Part shown: positions 44,784 through 56,021 of the stretch, piece by piece
How positions within the stretch are numbered: position 1 is the stretch's first letter
How the letters are laid out: each line of letters opens with the position of its first letter
Assembly: GCF_010093535.1 (NCBI RefSeq)
Contig: NW_022985173.1
Coordinates: 1,184,855 to 1,248,854, forward strand
Length of the DNA: 64,000 nucleotides
Origin: Lindgomyces ingoldianus
Taxonomy: Eukaryota; Ascomycota; Dothideomycetes; Pleosporales; Lindgomycetaceae
Reading direction: 5' to 3'
The notes under the pieces: model-generated
The model's input: the letters and a program-made list of their open reading frames with translations, nothing else
Told to the model about the DNA's origin: nothing
The model's database searches: none
Program-made: the position numbers and the translations under genes

Positions 44784-47564
44784 ATGAGCGGGGCACGGAA
44801 GTCCGGATGGGGCTCGCTGCTATCTGGCGCTGTCGCAGGCATTGAGTCGCGACTCGATACTATACTGGCAGAAGATGACCAGGCCAGCGCGAGGTCGAGA
44901 GCGGCTGACGCTGCTGCGAAGCAGAAGGCTGCCGAGGAGGCTGCGGCCGAGAAGCAGAGGTTGCAGGTTGAACAAGGTGAGTGAACCATACTCTCTTAGC
45001 ACTATATACACGGCCAGAGTAGGCAGTTTGGGAGAGCCAATGAGATTGACGAACCGTCCAGGTCTATCACGGAACTCCTCTCGAAGCAGACCCAACTCTA
45101 GGTTACAAGACCGCCTGGCGAAGGCTGTAAACAAGGGCGGGGAAAGGCCCAGATCAAGCAGTGGAGCTTCGTCCGATATGCCCTCGCGGCCCGAAAGCCC
45201 AGCATTGCGGAGCCCGGCGGCTGTCTTCGACACGAGTAGAACAAGCATAGATTCGAGGGTATCAGAAGCCGCCCTAGAGCTCCCACCTAGAGATGACACA
45301 GCAAAGGCAGATGAGACTCAAGTCGAATCAGCAACACGGGCATCCACCGATTCTATACCCATGTCTCCACGGGCCACATCAGTGATATCAGAACAGCCTA
45401 CTTCAATGGCCATGCCCTCCATGTCCATCCCTTCAATCCGAACCCCCCAGAATACCTCCCCCCGCCAGTCCCTCGACAGCATCCGTTCCCGCCCCTCCTT
45501 TGACATCTCCACACCCGCCGACCTTGACCCTCCCACCTCGCGGTCTCCCGCAGCCGTCGAAGCCGAGTTCATCTCGCTCCGAAAGACGCACGAAGAGATG
45601 CTGCGCGACCACCGCGAAGAGCACAACTCACATCTCGAGCGCATCGACGCCTTACAATCCAAGCTCACCTACCTCTCGCAACAACTCGCCTCCTCCGCCA
45701 AAGCGGCAGCCTCATCCCCCGAAACCACACCCACGGACAAGAAGCTAGCAGAGAAAGATGCGCAGATAGCAGCACTAATGGAAGAAGGTCAAGCCCTCTC
45801 CAAAACCGAACTCAAGCACCTCACCACGATCAAGAAAATGCGCACCAAAGCCCAGGAAACTGATAAAGAAGTCTCCGTCCTCAAACAACGCTTGACCAAA
45901 GCTGAAAAAAGCATTGGGGACGCTGTGGAGAGGGCTAGACGCGCTGAAGCTGCGGAAAAGGCGGCGCAGGAGAAACTCAAGATCGTGGGCAGGATTGAAA
46001 AGGATATTGAGATTATTAGAGCGGAGAGAGAGGAGGCTGGGCTGACGATTGGCGAGCTGAGGAGGCAGCTAAATGATGCTCTGCAGAAGGCGGAGGATGC
46101 GGAGAAGCGGGTGCAAAAGGGGGCGTTGGAGGCGGAGAGGAGAGTCACAGCGTCGTTGAAGGAGGATATCGACAATCTGCGCATCGAAAAGAAACTTGCC
46201 GAGGATCGGGGGAAGAGAGAGTTGCAGGAAGTTCAAGAGGAGGCAACAAGACAGCAGGAGAGAGCTAAGGTCGTGGAGCTAGAATTGCGCGGCGAGATTG
46301 CTGTAAGCTTGCTTCTCTTTACTCCCTCAGTGGAATTAGATATTAACGATATTTTCAGAATCTTGAGACCAAACTGGAGCTCCTCAGGTCCCGTTCTGAA
46401 GAAGTCTCATCCTCGGCAACAGGCGACTCACAAGCCAAACTCCTTCGACAAGTTGAGACTCTGCAAACTCAATACGCACTCGCATCAGAGAACTGGCACG
46501 GCATCGAAAGCACCCTAACGTCCCGCGTCGCCGCGCTTGAAAAAGAACGTGACGAGACAGCAAAGCGTGAATCTGATATACGGCGGAAAGCTAGAGACGT
46601 GAATTCAAAAGCACGGCGCCTAGAAGACGAGCTAGAAAGCATCAGCGACCACGCTCGCACCCTCGAACAGGACCTCTCTGAACAACGTACCCAGACACAA
46701 AAACTTCAAGCCCGTCTGGCGCATGCAGAAACCGCGACGCAAGACGCGCGCGCCGATCTAGAGCGCGAGAAGAAAGTCTGGGAAGCCGATCTACAGCACC
46801 GAATCGAAGAAGAAAAAGCAAAATGGCGGTTGGAAATGCAATCACATTCTCTGTCTGCAGAATCTAACTTCCTGCGCACGGATTCGCCATCTGCCATGAA
46901 CCGAAAACACTCCCCCGACCTCCTCGGTCTGCATGGCCGACGACCAATGCCGCGGTCGATTTCCACAACAGATATGCCGCTAAGTCCTATGGACCGCATC
47001 TTCGATGATCGGCGACCGACGAGTAGCCGAAAATCTTCACATCAGCCACGGACGCCTGAGATGGGGACGCCGGCGCGTCAGGACTCTATTCCGTCTTCGT
47101 TGTCTAATATGAATGGTGCTAGTTTGTCTCAGACACCGTCTATCCATACTTTTGACCACGACGAACCCTTCGAAAACACGTCCTCACCTCACCGTACCAT
47201 CAACGACATGATCAGCGTATCTACCGTCGGTGCTGGTCCCTCCGTCCAACTCGTAGAGCGTATGAGCGCTGCTGTCCGTCGTCTAGAGTCTGAAAAAGCA
47301 ACGTCCAAAGAGGAGATGGCGCGGTTGATGGCACAGCGGGATGAAGCACGTGAGGAGGTCGTTGCCCTGATGCGGGAGGTCGAGGAGAAGCGGGTCCAAG
47401 ATGAGAAGATGGAGAAGATGGAAAAGGAGTTGAGGAGTATGGATGAGCGATATCAGACCACACTTGAAATGCTTGGGGAGAAGAGTGAGAGGGTTGATGA
47501 GTTGATGGGGGATGTGCAAGATTTGAAGAAGATTTATAGGGATTTGGTCGAGTCGAGACTATGA
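44784..47564 (+). CDS. Sgm1/TMF1-like golgin coiled-coil protein
   Basis: Peripheral Golgi tether of the TMF/Sgm1 type that binds Ypt6/Rab6. Exons 44784-44976, 45023-46302 and 46359-47564 (introns 46 and 56 bp) give 892 residues. The N terminus GWGSLLSGAVAGIESRLDTI is the conserved family start. A Ser/Pro-rich low-complexity segment (about residues 75-245) follows, then a long heptad-rich coiled coil from about 245 to 640. The C-terminal ~120 residues, including SVQLVERMSAAVRRLESEKA and ending VQDLKKIYRDLVES, match the TMF TATA-binding/Rab6-binding domain. The acceptor of intron 1 was set at GTAG|GCAG by frame; an acceptor 3 bp upstream would also keep frame. Confidence 0.85.
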
Positions 47565-47831
47565 ATTGGTCTAGGGTTCCTCCTGAGTGCATGGCATGGT
47601 ATGGCACGGTATGGCACTTGTTTGGCGGCATTAGAGCTTGGGTGCTTGGCTGTGTCTGGTGTCTGGTGCCTGGTGCCTGGTTTGCAGTTTTCTGATTCTT
47701 CATGGTCTGGCACCGACCGATTTCTTCAAGTTTGATAGGCGTGGAAACATCAACAATTATTGTAGTCGTAGTTTGCTTCAGCTTCTTTTTCTACCTTCGG
47801 GGTTGTGGACATCTTGGAGGATGACAGAAGT

Positions 47832-48825
47832 CTATTCCAAATCTATGCCCTCTCTCTCTGCTGCTTGTATGATGTACTTCCTAGTCTGCATATCGTCAGC
47901 ATCTAGCATCGTACCTAGGTAAGCATAATTCACTCGCCTTTGCATCAGGCACTAGATCCAGCGGTAGTCTCCCTTCAGAATCTTGTTTGTCAAACGCCGC
48001 GCCAGCTGTCAGGAGTAGCAACGCTGCATCGCCATGTCCTTCTGATATCGCATGATGTAGTGCAGTCATACCATCTATGTCCGTCGCATTCAGAGGGGAC
48101 TTGGCTTCGAGGAGAACTCTCAGCATAGGTACAGAGCCCACAGCTGCGGCGCGGTGAAGAGGGAGCTGTCCCCGTTTATCTTTTATTCGGGCGGAGGCTT
48201 TGTGAGCTATCAACGTGCGTGCGATGTCGAGATTAGTTTTCGATGCCGCGAAGTGCAGCGCTGTTTGGCCGTTATTATCTATCTCTCCCGTCAGTCCGCT
48301 TCCAATCCACAAATCCATGCCCCCCCCGTAGATATCATATAAAACGCACTTTTCATATTCACATCGGCATCCTTCCTCAGCAGCAAGTCCACAATCTCCT
48401 CCGCCTCTTTCCGCGAACAAGCCATCATCAGTGGTGTCCACCCTGAGCCATCTTGCACGTCGACGTCGAAGTTCTTGGCTTGCACCAGGATTTGTACAAT
48501 TGGGAGGTGGTTGTAGGATACGGCCCAGTGGATAGGGAGGCGCTCGTCTTCGTCGCGGAGGTTGGAGAGTTTGGGGATAGCGTTGAGGAGGGATTCAACT
48601 TTTGAAGCTAGGTGGTGGGGGCGAGGTCAGCTGGGAGCTTCCTGGATGTTGGATTGGGGGCGGAGAGGGGGCTTGTGTAAGGGATTAGAGCTTCTGTGGG
48701 GTGACGGGAAGCTTAAAGAGTGGTATGGAGCTTGTGAGAAGGAGTGGAGGGACGAGAGACGTACTTTGACCCTCGCGACTGGCTTCGTGGATTGCGAATC
48801 TATTCTCGGGATCTTCGGATTGCAT
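47832..48825 (-). CDS. NAS6: Nas6/PSMD10 (gankyrin-like) proteasome assembly chaperone
   Basis: Ankyrin-repeat chaperone that binds Rpt3 during assembly of the 19S regulatory particle. Four exons: 48825-48765, 48607-48350, 48278-47938 and 47885-47832, giving 237 residues (yeast Nas6 has 228). Repeat units show the ankyrin signature, for example RLPIHWAVSYNHLPIVQIL, GWTPLMMACSRKEAEEIVDL, GQTALHFAASKTNLDIARTL, GQLPLHRAAAVGSVPMLRVL and GMTALHHAISEGHGDAALLL. The last intron (47937-47886, 52 bp) seems to begin with GC (AAG|GCGAGT) and end TGCAG; it connects LPLDLVPDAK to TRKYIIQAAEREGIDLE. Without that splice the frame would run on to a short different tail and stop at 47896. Introns 1 and 2 are GT-AG (157 and 71 bp). 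Confidence 0.87.
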
Positions 48826-50599
48826 CTTTGAGTGTCTTTTAAACTAGATCAAGTTGTTAGGAGGGAGACAGCAAGTCTGGGGACGTGATGTCGGAAAGTA
48901 GCCCGCCGAGACAAACGCCATGACATAATTATATTGCCGGGCGGTGAAGGATAGGTAAATTACGTCATCCAAGCTGCTTTCCCCTTTTGGTATTCCATTA
49001 TTCATCCTCCGAACTACCACCTGTATTATTTCCTTCGCTATCTTCGATTCCACTACTCTCTTCATCATCACTCTCATCCTCAGAATCTTCCCTATCTACC
49101 GCACATTCGTGGTCTTCACTCACAAATCTATGGTCCTACCCAACACAATAATATGCATGAACCCCCACGATCTCACCGGCCCAGGAACTTGCAGTGTCTA
49201 GCAAATTCCTTCATCTTTACACCTTCTTCACCCCGTAGACCCCCTTTATGTATCGTCTACGATATCACAATACTAATCTGTAGCCTTGTAGTGGGCATGG
49301 GTTATGAAAGAGGTGATGTATTGTGGACTGAGGGTCCGAGGAGCTTTATGATTTATATAGTATTATGAGACACCACGCCCAATGTTGGTTGGGTTGCTCA
49401 TCGTAGAGCCCTCTGGCTTACACAATCAGGCGTTGAGAATAAAAGCTGACCCGCTAGACAGTAGGCTGAAAAACAAATGACTTCGCGATGAGAAACTCTC
49501 TATTTGCAAGTCCTTACGCGAGAGTTCGTAGGTCGAATAGGGGTGGTTATAGCTTTGGTTTCCCGCGTTCTCCCAGATCTTATCAAAGTGACCAGCGTTT
49601 AAGGGATTTATTTCAAGTCGTCTGGTGTCCATGGCGTCGAGCACGATGATCAGGATGCGCATCGCTTTTCTGTCGTTTCATATGCTGAAGCGGAGCTTCT
49701 AACTTATGCTTATAGAGAGGAAGAGGAAATGTTCAAGTACAGGTGAGGAGGGTTTTTTTTTCTTGTCAATGGGACTAGCTTGAGCGCAGAGGGCTAGGAA
49801 GCTAAGAATCTAGAAAGTGATTTCGAAGAGTTCGAGAGGGAGGTTTAGTAATTAGTTTCTCGCTTTGATTTCGGACATTGTATACAGTGGTCTGCTAGAC
49901 TCTCAGAGTGACAGTCACGCTCCGCTCACTGTACTGCATATTTATATCATAGCTTCTATTGTTAAGAAAACTAACAAGGAGGAGTAGAAACATCGGTGGA
50001 TCAGGTGAGCTGCAAGCAATTAGTCTCCCAAATTCTTTGGCATTATTTTATTTGGAACCCGTTTTGACACCCTATCTTTCCCAATTCACCTCTCTATCAA
50101 ATTGATGACATTCAACAAACACGGGAAACAAAATCGGAATTTGGTGCCGAGAACACGGAGACACCGGGCCTCTCAGAGTCCTTTCCTTTAACTGATCATG
50201 TCAATTTCACGATATGAATTGATTTCCTCGCTCTGAGTACGATCTTCCATTCACGATAAATTCAGACTATGTCCTCTAGTAAGTTTTCTATGAGACTGGT
50301 AAAGCCCTTCATTCTGACACAAGCGCTTTCCTACAACTTCGCGTCTACTACCGCACCATAGCGCCTCCCGTCCTCCCCCCTTACGAAACTACTCCATTTA
50401 CCCAGGTCACATTAATCTCCCCTCTAGAGGAATTGAAACAAACCTGTCATTCTAAGAACCTTGCGGGGAGAAGTTCTGTATTCGAGCCCTGAGTTGTGCC
50501 AGTCAGGGCATCTGGCGCTTTGGAAGTCAAAATTACTCCCTTCTTTGGTTTTGTATGGACGGCAGGTAACATTGAGCAAACTATAAAGCAGCGGATGCC
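48826..50599. other. gene-poor region before the AT-rich block
   Basis: About 1.8 kb. On the minus strand 49135-48998 encodes 46 acidic residues (REDSEDESDDEESSGIEDSE and on), preceded by an AG; it could be the last exon of an unrecognised gene. A 78-codon minus frame at 49662-49426 begins with a true ATG but has no known domain. A plus-strand frame near 49,640-49,740 ends AAGTACAG|GTGAGG, like an exon end. None is strong enough to call. Confidence 0.3.
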
Positions 50600-51627
50600 A
50601 CTAGACTTGTTAGTCTGTTTATAAAGAGAGTTTATAAGTCTTACATAACGCTAGCTTAGGTAGCAACAGTTATGCTAGGTATTATTAAGTAAAAGATTAT
50701 ATTATAAAAAACAAAGTATACACTTTATAATTAAAAGGTGTATTAACTAATAAGAGCGTAACTATAACATAAAAGTATAATTAGTGCTTGCTTAATTTCT
50801 AAAGCAATTCTTTACTATCTAAAAGGAGCTTTTATAACTAGCTATATACTTTTTTAAAGAGCTAGGCACAGCAGCGCTGGTAACAACAAATTTAGTATGC
50901 TATAAGTCTAGTTTAAAGTATTACCTGTCTAGGATGCCTGGCTTTTTAGGCGAGGTAGGTGTTGTCTGGGAAGTGCGGGGTTGACGGCACGGTTCGGGAG
51001 TTGTCTGGGACTGCCTAGTGCGGTCTAGACCAGTCTATGTCAGCCTAGGAAACACCTGGATAGCCGGTCGTTACAAACTTAGTCTTAGAAGAGAGGTGTT
51101 TAGAAAAAGAGTACGTCACGTAATATTCTAACTTACAAAGGTATAAGAAAGGTGTATAGTCCTCTGTATAATCCTTATAAAATAAAAGTAAGATAAAGAG
51201 AAGAAAGTGAAAAAGTAGTACAATAACTAATATATTTTTTGTTACAGTTATGTTACAGCTATCCAACCCCTGAGTACCCTAGGCTTGGCACGGGGTATAT
51301 AGGCTCCTCGGCCTCCGTACCTCTGCCTCCGACTCTAAGGTTTACTCTCGTTACCCCCCTATCCTACATTCCCTGTCTGTGACCTCTGTTTCCTGTTCGA
51401 TACCTCTTACATTTGTGTAGTGCTAGATTCTAAAGTGTTGTAGGCTAGCTAGGCTATTAGAAGCTATTGCGCCTAAGCTGTTTATCTATAATTTACATAC
51501 TTTCTTAAGTACTACTCTAGCGTCTAGTTTATTCTCTCTGTTTGTTAATCTGTTTCTAGATAATATGCTGTTAATAGTTAGTAAGTAATGCTTAGATGTT
51601 TAATTATCTTTTACTAAAATTTTAATA
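50600..51627. repeat. AT-rich, RIP-like repeat DNA of unknown origin
   Basis: Base composition shifts sharply near 50,600 to TA-rich DNA with few CA dinucleotides. A GC-richer island (50,930-51,070) interrupts it. A segment 51,251-51,411 starts TGTTACAG, has GGTATATAGG and ends CTCTTACA, so it could be an LTR fragment. No open gene. Confidence 0.5.
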
Positions 51628-53127
51628 ACGTACCTAACAGGTTGGCCGGCTACACAGGTTGGCCAGCCACTTTTGCTAAGCCCCTACTACACTCTACCTA
51701 TCTACATAATGCCTTAACAACAACACTAGATTAAATCTTCTAAAGAATGTTAGATATAGCTTGCTCTTTAGGCTTTTAAATAAGACTTAAAACTCTTCTT
51801 ATAATGCGCTATAGCTAACGTACCTAACGGGTTGGCCGGCCACTTTTGCCAAGCCCCCACTAAAACCACCCCATTCTCTCGCAAAACAGCCCACTTTAGC
51901 CCTATATAAAGTAATACAACACAAGATATTATTTAAAGTCTACTTCTGCTACTTGCTTACACGTACGCAAGTTATGCCTAGTCTAATTGCACTACCTGTA
52001 TTACTTTTAACTTAGCTTACTTTCTTTAGCGCGCACCTGCGTCTTTAGCTTCTTCCTATCACTACGCGCTCTAAACTCCTTTAAAGCAGTTAGACAAGCT
52101 TTATTCTTAACTAGTAAAGTCTTTTCTGCCTAAATCTACTTCCTTTTATGCAATCTATGTTATGTGGCAGCCTTATTTACTACTTAAAGCTCTGTAATCT
52201 TATAGCCTACTCTGTTATGTTAATGCCCTAGATAACTATTATCTACTTTTTATTACCTTACTATATTGCCTTTAGCTGTCCTTATCTCTTTAAAGCTGTA
52301 ACAACTGCTTTAGTTAATATCTAGCCTATTATAAAGCTTAACTTGTTAAAGTTATACCTGTTTTTATCCTAGATACTGTACTTAGCTTTTATGTTAGCTA
52401 CTAGGCAAAACTAGCCTTAGATAACCTCTAGATCCTTATAAAGCGCTCTTTTATAATTATACTTATAATTAAACTTTATTATAAACTTAGGGCAGTGCTT
52501 AACCTACATACTAGTCTAGTTTAAGCTAACCTAGCCTAGATTACGCTCTGTAGGCAAGGAATTAGCTATATTAGCTACAGCTGTAAGCCTAGAGGGAAAT
52601 CTGCGCGTAATAAGCTTAAGTATGTACTTAACAACTACTTCCTTCTTAAGCTTAGTTAGATTCCTTAATTTAGGCTAGCATTCTGCGTGTAAAGGCTGTC
52701 TAGCGCGTTAATTGCTTAGTGTTGTGTAAGAGACATTATAGATAGCTGCAGCGCGTTACAAGGAGAGTTTTAAGTCTTATTTAAGGGCCTAAAGAGCAAG
52801 CTATATTTGACGTTCTTTAGAAGATTTAATCTAGTGTTGTTGTTAAGGCATTATGTAGATAGGTAGAGTTTAGTGGGGGCTTGGCAAAAGTGGCCGGCCA
52901 ACCCGTGTGGCCGGCCAACCTGTTAGGTACGTTATTTATAATGTTTTTTACACAACACTAAGCAATTAACGCGCTAGACAGCCTTTAGAAGTAGAATGCT
53001 AGCCTAAATTAAGAAATCTAACTAAGCTTAAAAAAAAAGTAGTTATTAAGTATATACTTAAGCTTATTACACATAGATTTTCTTTTAGGCTTATAGCTAT
53101 AGCTAATATAGCTAATTCCTTACGCAC
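51628..53127. mobile_element. TIR element A, interrupted by element B and truncated by LTR element C
   Basis: Begins ACGTACCTAACAGGTTGGCC after a TA. Its left arm is 51628-51817 and continues at 52935 (TTTATAATG...), as shown by comparison with the right arm of element B, whose reverse complement runs across the same junction without the insert. It then ends at 53127 where the LTR of element C begins. No transposase recognised. Confidence 0.65.
51818..52932. mobile_element. TIR element B (about 1.1 kb), inserted into element A at TA
   Basis: Starts ACGTACCTAACGGGTTGGCC and ends GGCCAACCTGTTAGGTACGT. TA at 51816-51817 and 52933-52934 flank it. Its central part (52,430-52,600) is similar to 33,465-33,615 in the element at 33 kb, so it belongs to the same family. 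Inner sequence is AT-rich and without a transposase frame. Confidence 0.7.
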
Positions 53128-53416
53128 TGTAACGGCGCAGGCAAGACAATGGGTCCGAATGCGGTGGGAATCCACTCAGAGGCATATGGGAGTGCGTGGG
53201 GACTCTGAACCTAGGAATGCCATTGACACCTATAGGCCTTGTATAAAAGGATATCAGAAAACTACTAAGCTAGCTACAGGGGCGAGGTGCAACTAAATAC
53301 ATGAGGGAATAGGGGTAACAGCAGGGGTTAGGGCTAGGTTGAGGTTAGGGCTAATACAAGGGCCTTCTAGAGGTTCTAGGCAACTTAAGATAGAACAATT
53401 TATAAGGATTGTTACA
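53128..53416 (-). repeat. LTR of element C (complete)
   Basis: TG...CA ends within the inverted hexamer TGTAAC/GTTACA. Its first ~180 bp match 54311-54489. Confidence 0.65.
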
Positions 53417-54310
53417 CTACCCCCCCCTCTGTAGACTAATAGTCCTTATTAGTAGTTATAGTTTAAAGTATTACTGTTATGTCCTCTGCATCCTGAAACT
53501 AAAACTAGTCTAATTTAGCTAGGTGTCCTTGCTAAGTATTCCTTTGCACTGCCAGCAGTGTCCTCTAAACTAAACGCCATGCGTGCGCGCCTGCTCTAAT
53601 AGTGATCTGTAGATGTCTAGCCTGTTACTAATTAAAACTTACTATTTGTTCCTAGCTATCTGTACAGTTATTAATCTTAGGCGTGCGTTTAGTAAGGTGA
53701 CATTTAGGTATTGTTAAGGGTGCCTAAAAGGTCCCCTGCTACTAGAGTAGCAGGGATAATTTAAGGCATTATTAGGGGTAATTTAGTAGTTAGGGGTTAG
53801 TAGTTACTTAGCAGTGTTTTAGTAGATTAGCTGCTTAAGCTGTGCTTATAATTAAGCATAGATATACTGCTAGAGGTTAACTCTAAATTAGGTAGGTCTA
53901 GCTTTAGGTCCCGCAGACGCAGGTTTAGCTGTTAAGGGGGTGGTGGTGGTGTGGCTTAGCTAGAGCGTGTTTGACTCTAGGGTTAAAAGGTAGTTAGTTA
54001 GACATTAGCAGTTGCCTCTAATTCTAATAAGTTATTAGTAGTCTTTAAGTTTCTACCTTAGCGTATTCTTTGCAACTTTTTTAAAGGCAATCTTAATTAC
54101 ATAGAGATAGGAAGTTCTAAACCTAAAGGCTTTAGTTAACTAAAGGTTAATAAGATCTAGTCTATAGACTAAATAGTTTAATATAACAGTGTATAAGTAT
54201 TGCAACCTAAACTAAATTAGACGCGTCTTAGGCTTAGACGTAGCTAAATAAATAATTAGTATAATATTATAACAAGGCTGTTACTAGTAAAAGCAAGTTT
54301 TCTAATATAA

Positions 54311-54489
54311 TGTAACAGCGCAGGCAAGACAATAGGTCTAAATGCGGTAGGAATCCACTTAGAGGCATATAGAAGTGCGTGGGGACTCTAAACCTAGGAA
54401 TGCCATTAACACCTATAGGCCTTGTACAAAAGGATATTAGAAGCTAGCTACAGGGGCGAGGTGCGACTAAATACATGAGGGAATAGGGG
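54311..54489 (-). repeat. second LTR of element C, cut by the Gypsy insertion
   Basis: Matches 53128 onward (CAGGCAAGACAATRGGTC..., RGGAATCCACT...) until GAATAGGGG, where TGTCACAG of the Gypsy LTR begins. Confidence 0.65.
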
Positions 54490-54807
54490 TGTCACAGTAT
54501 CCTCCCCAGATCCCAGACATAACTATATTAGACGCGTACTAGAGTATTATTAGTGCATGTCTAACATAAACATAACACAACACAGACATAAACTTAAGCA
54601 TAAACTGCTTTAACACTAACTAAACCTAGAACAGGCTTAATTTATATTTAAAGTGCTTAGACTTTTAAGCTAAGTATTTAATTACTAATTTTTTTCTAAA
54701 CTTTTTTATTTCTTACATAATGTCTTGTACCTATTATAATACTTTATATAGTAATTAAACTAGACCTCTGTAAAGCTTTATAACTTTACTTATACATAAT
54801 TATAACA
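54490..54807 (+). repeat. 5' LTR of Gypsy copy 2 (318 bp)
   Basis: Starts TGTCACAGTATCCTCCCC and ends ATAATTATAACA. It is the reverse complement of the two LTRs at 55704 and 61049. Confidence 0.8.
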
Positions 54808-55703
54808 TTACATTATGTTAAAACTTTAGCTAAAAATAGCCTTTAAATTTAATCTAATAAGCTTAGTACTTATATAACTCTAAGCTATTAAAGTAAGCTA
54901 AAAAGCCTTTTAAAAAGCGCTTACTTTATAAAAAAGCTGCTATATTATAAGCTTAAAAGCTTTTTAAAAGAACTTTAAAAAACAGCTTTACATTATTAAG
55001 TAGTCTATTTCTGCCTTAACTTTTATTATAGTAGTAGGAACTAAAAACTTACTAGCTTTAAAGCTTACCTAGAAGTCTAAAGATAGCTTAACTCTTTTCT
55101 ATCTAATACTGCCTATAACTTATAACTTTTTTAACTTAGTAATAAAATCTAACTAACTCTTTAATCCCCTGCTATTTAATAGAAAATAAAAAGACCTACT
55201 TTCCTTCTTACATAAGCTTTAATATAAACTTAAAGAAAATGTAGACTAATTCCCCTCTAAACACTCTTAGTTACTATATGCTTACTTTTAATTTAACTAT
55301 AACATAACAGCCTTAATTAACTTACTAATAAATAAAGATATTATTAACTTAAATTAATTTATAGTGTTTTTATAAGTAACTTATAAAAACTTAAATAAAA
55401 AGTTAATAGCCCTAAGTTACCTAAACACTTTATAATAAAAAAAGAAAAGCTTTACTTTATACTTTACTAAGTTCTGCTAACTTGCATTTAATATAGGCCT
55501 AAATAAAATAGGTCTAATTACAGCCTTATATAACTCCCTCTTAACTAAACTGTAACGCGCTATAGTAGAAAAACCTCTTTTAAATAACCTTAATATGTAT
55601 GTAAACTTAATTACTACTTATAATAATAACATAAGGTTTCTCTCTATATAAGCCTTAATACACCCTTAAACTAGCGCAGTTGTAAATAAGAACTCTAATA
55701 TAA

Positions 55704-56021
55704 TGTCACAATTATGCATAAGTAAGGTTATAGAGCTTTACAGAGATCTAGTTTAATTACTATGTAAGGTATTATAGTAGGTATAAGACGTTATGTAAGG
55801 AACAGGAAAGTTTAAAAAAAAATTAGTAATTAAATACTTAGCTTAAAAGTCTAAGCGCTTTAAGTATAAATTAAGCCTATTTTAAGTTTAGTTAGTGTTA
55901 AGGCAGTTTATGCTTAAGTTTATGTCTATGTTATATTATATTTATGTTAGATGTGCACTAATAATACTCTAGTACACATCTAATACAGTTATGTCTAGGA
56001 TCTAGAGAGGATACTATAACA
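55704..56021 (-). repeat. 3' LTR of Gypsy copy 1
   Basis: TG...CA ends, 318 bp, same length as its partner. It carries more TpA than the partner, for example at 55,924-55,953. Confidence 0.85.

Larger units (their letters stand above)
53128..54489 (-). mobile_element. small LTR element C, probably non-autonomous, minus orientation
   Basis: An LTR of 289 bp (53128-53416, TGTAACGG...GTTACA) is followed by about 0.9 kb of internal DNA and by a second LTR copy starting at 54311. The second copy is broken at 54489 by the Gypsy element. On the minus strand a purine run (AGAGGGGGGGGTAG) sits next to the first LTR, as a polypurine tract before a 3' LTR would. The internal part is too short for gag-pol. 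Confidence 0.6.

Noticed and set aside
50455..50525. B-box-like TATTCGAGCCC, considered as a tRNA gene
   Set aside because: No A box, no acceptor-stem pairing and no anticodon arm could be drawn.
51045..51266. 73-codon frame in the AT-rich block
   Set aside because: Low-complexity, RIP-like DNA; frame is by chance.
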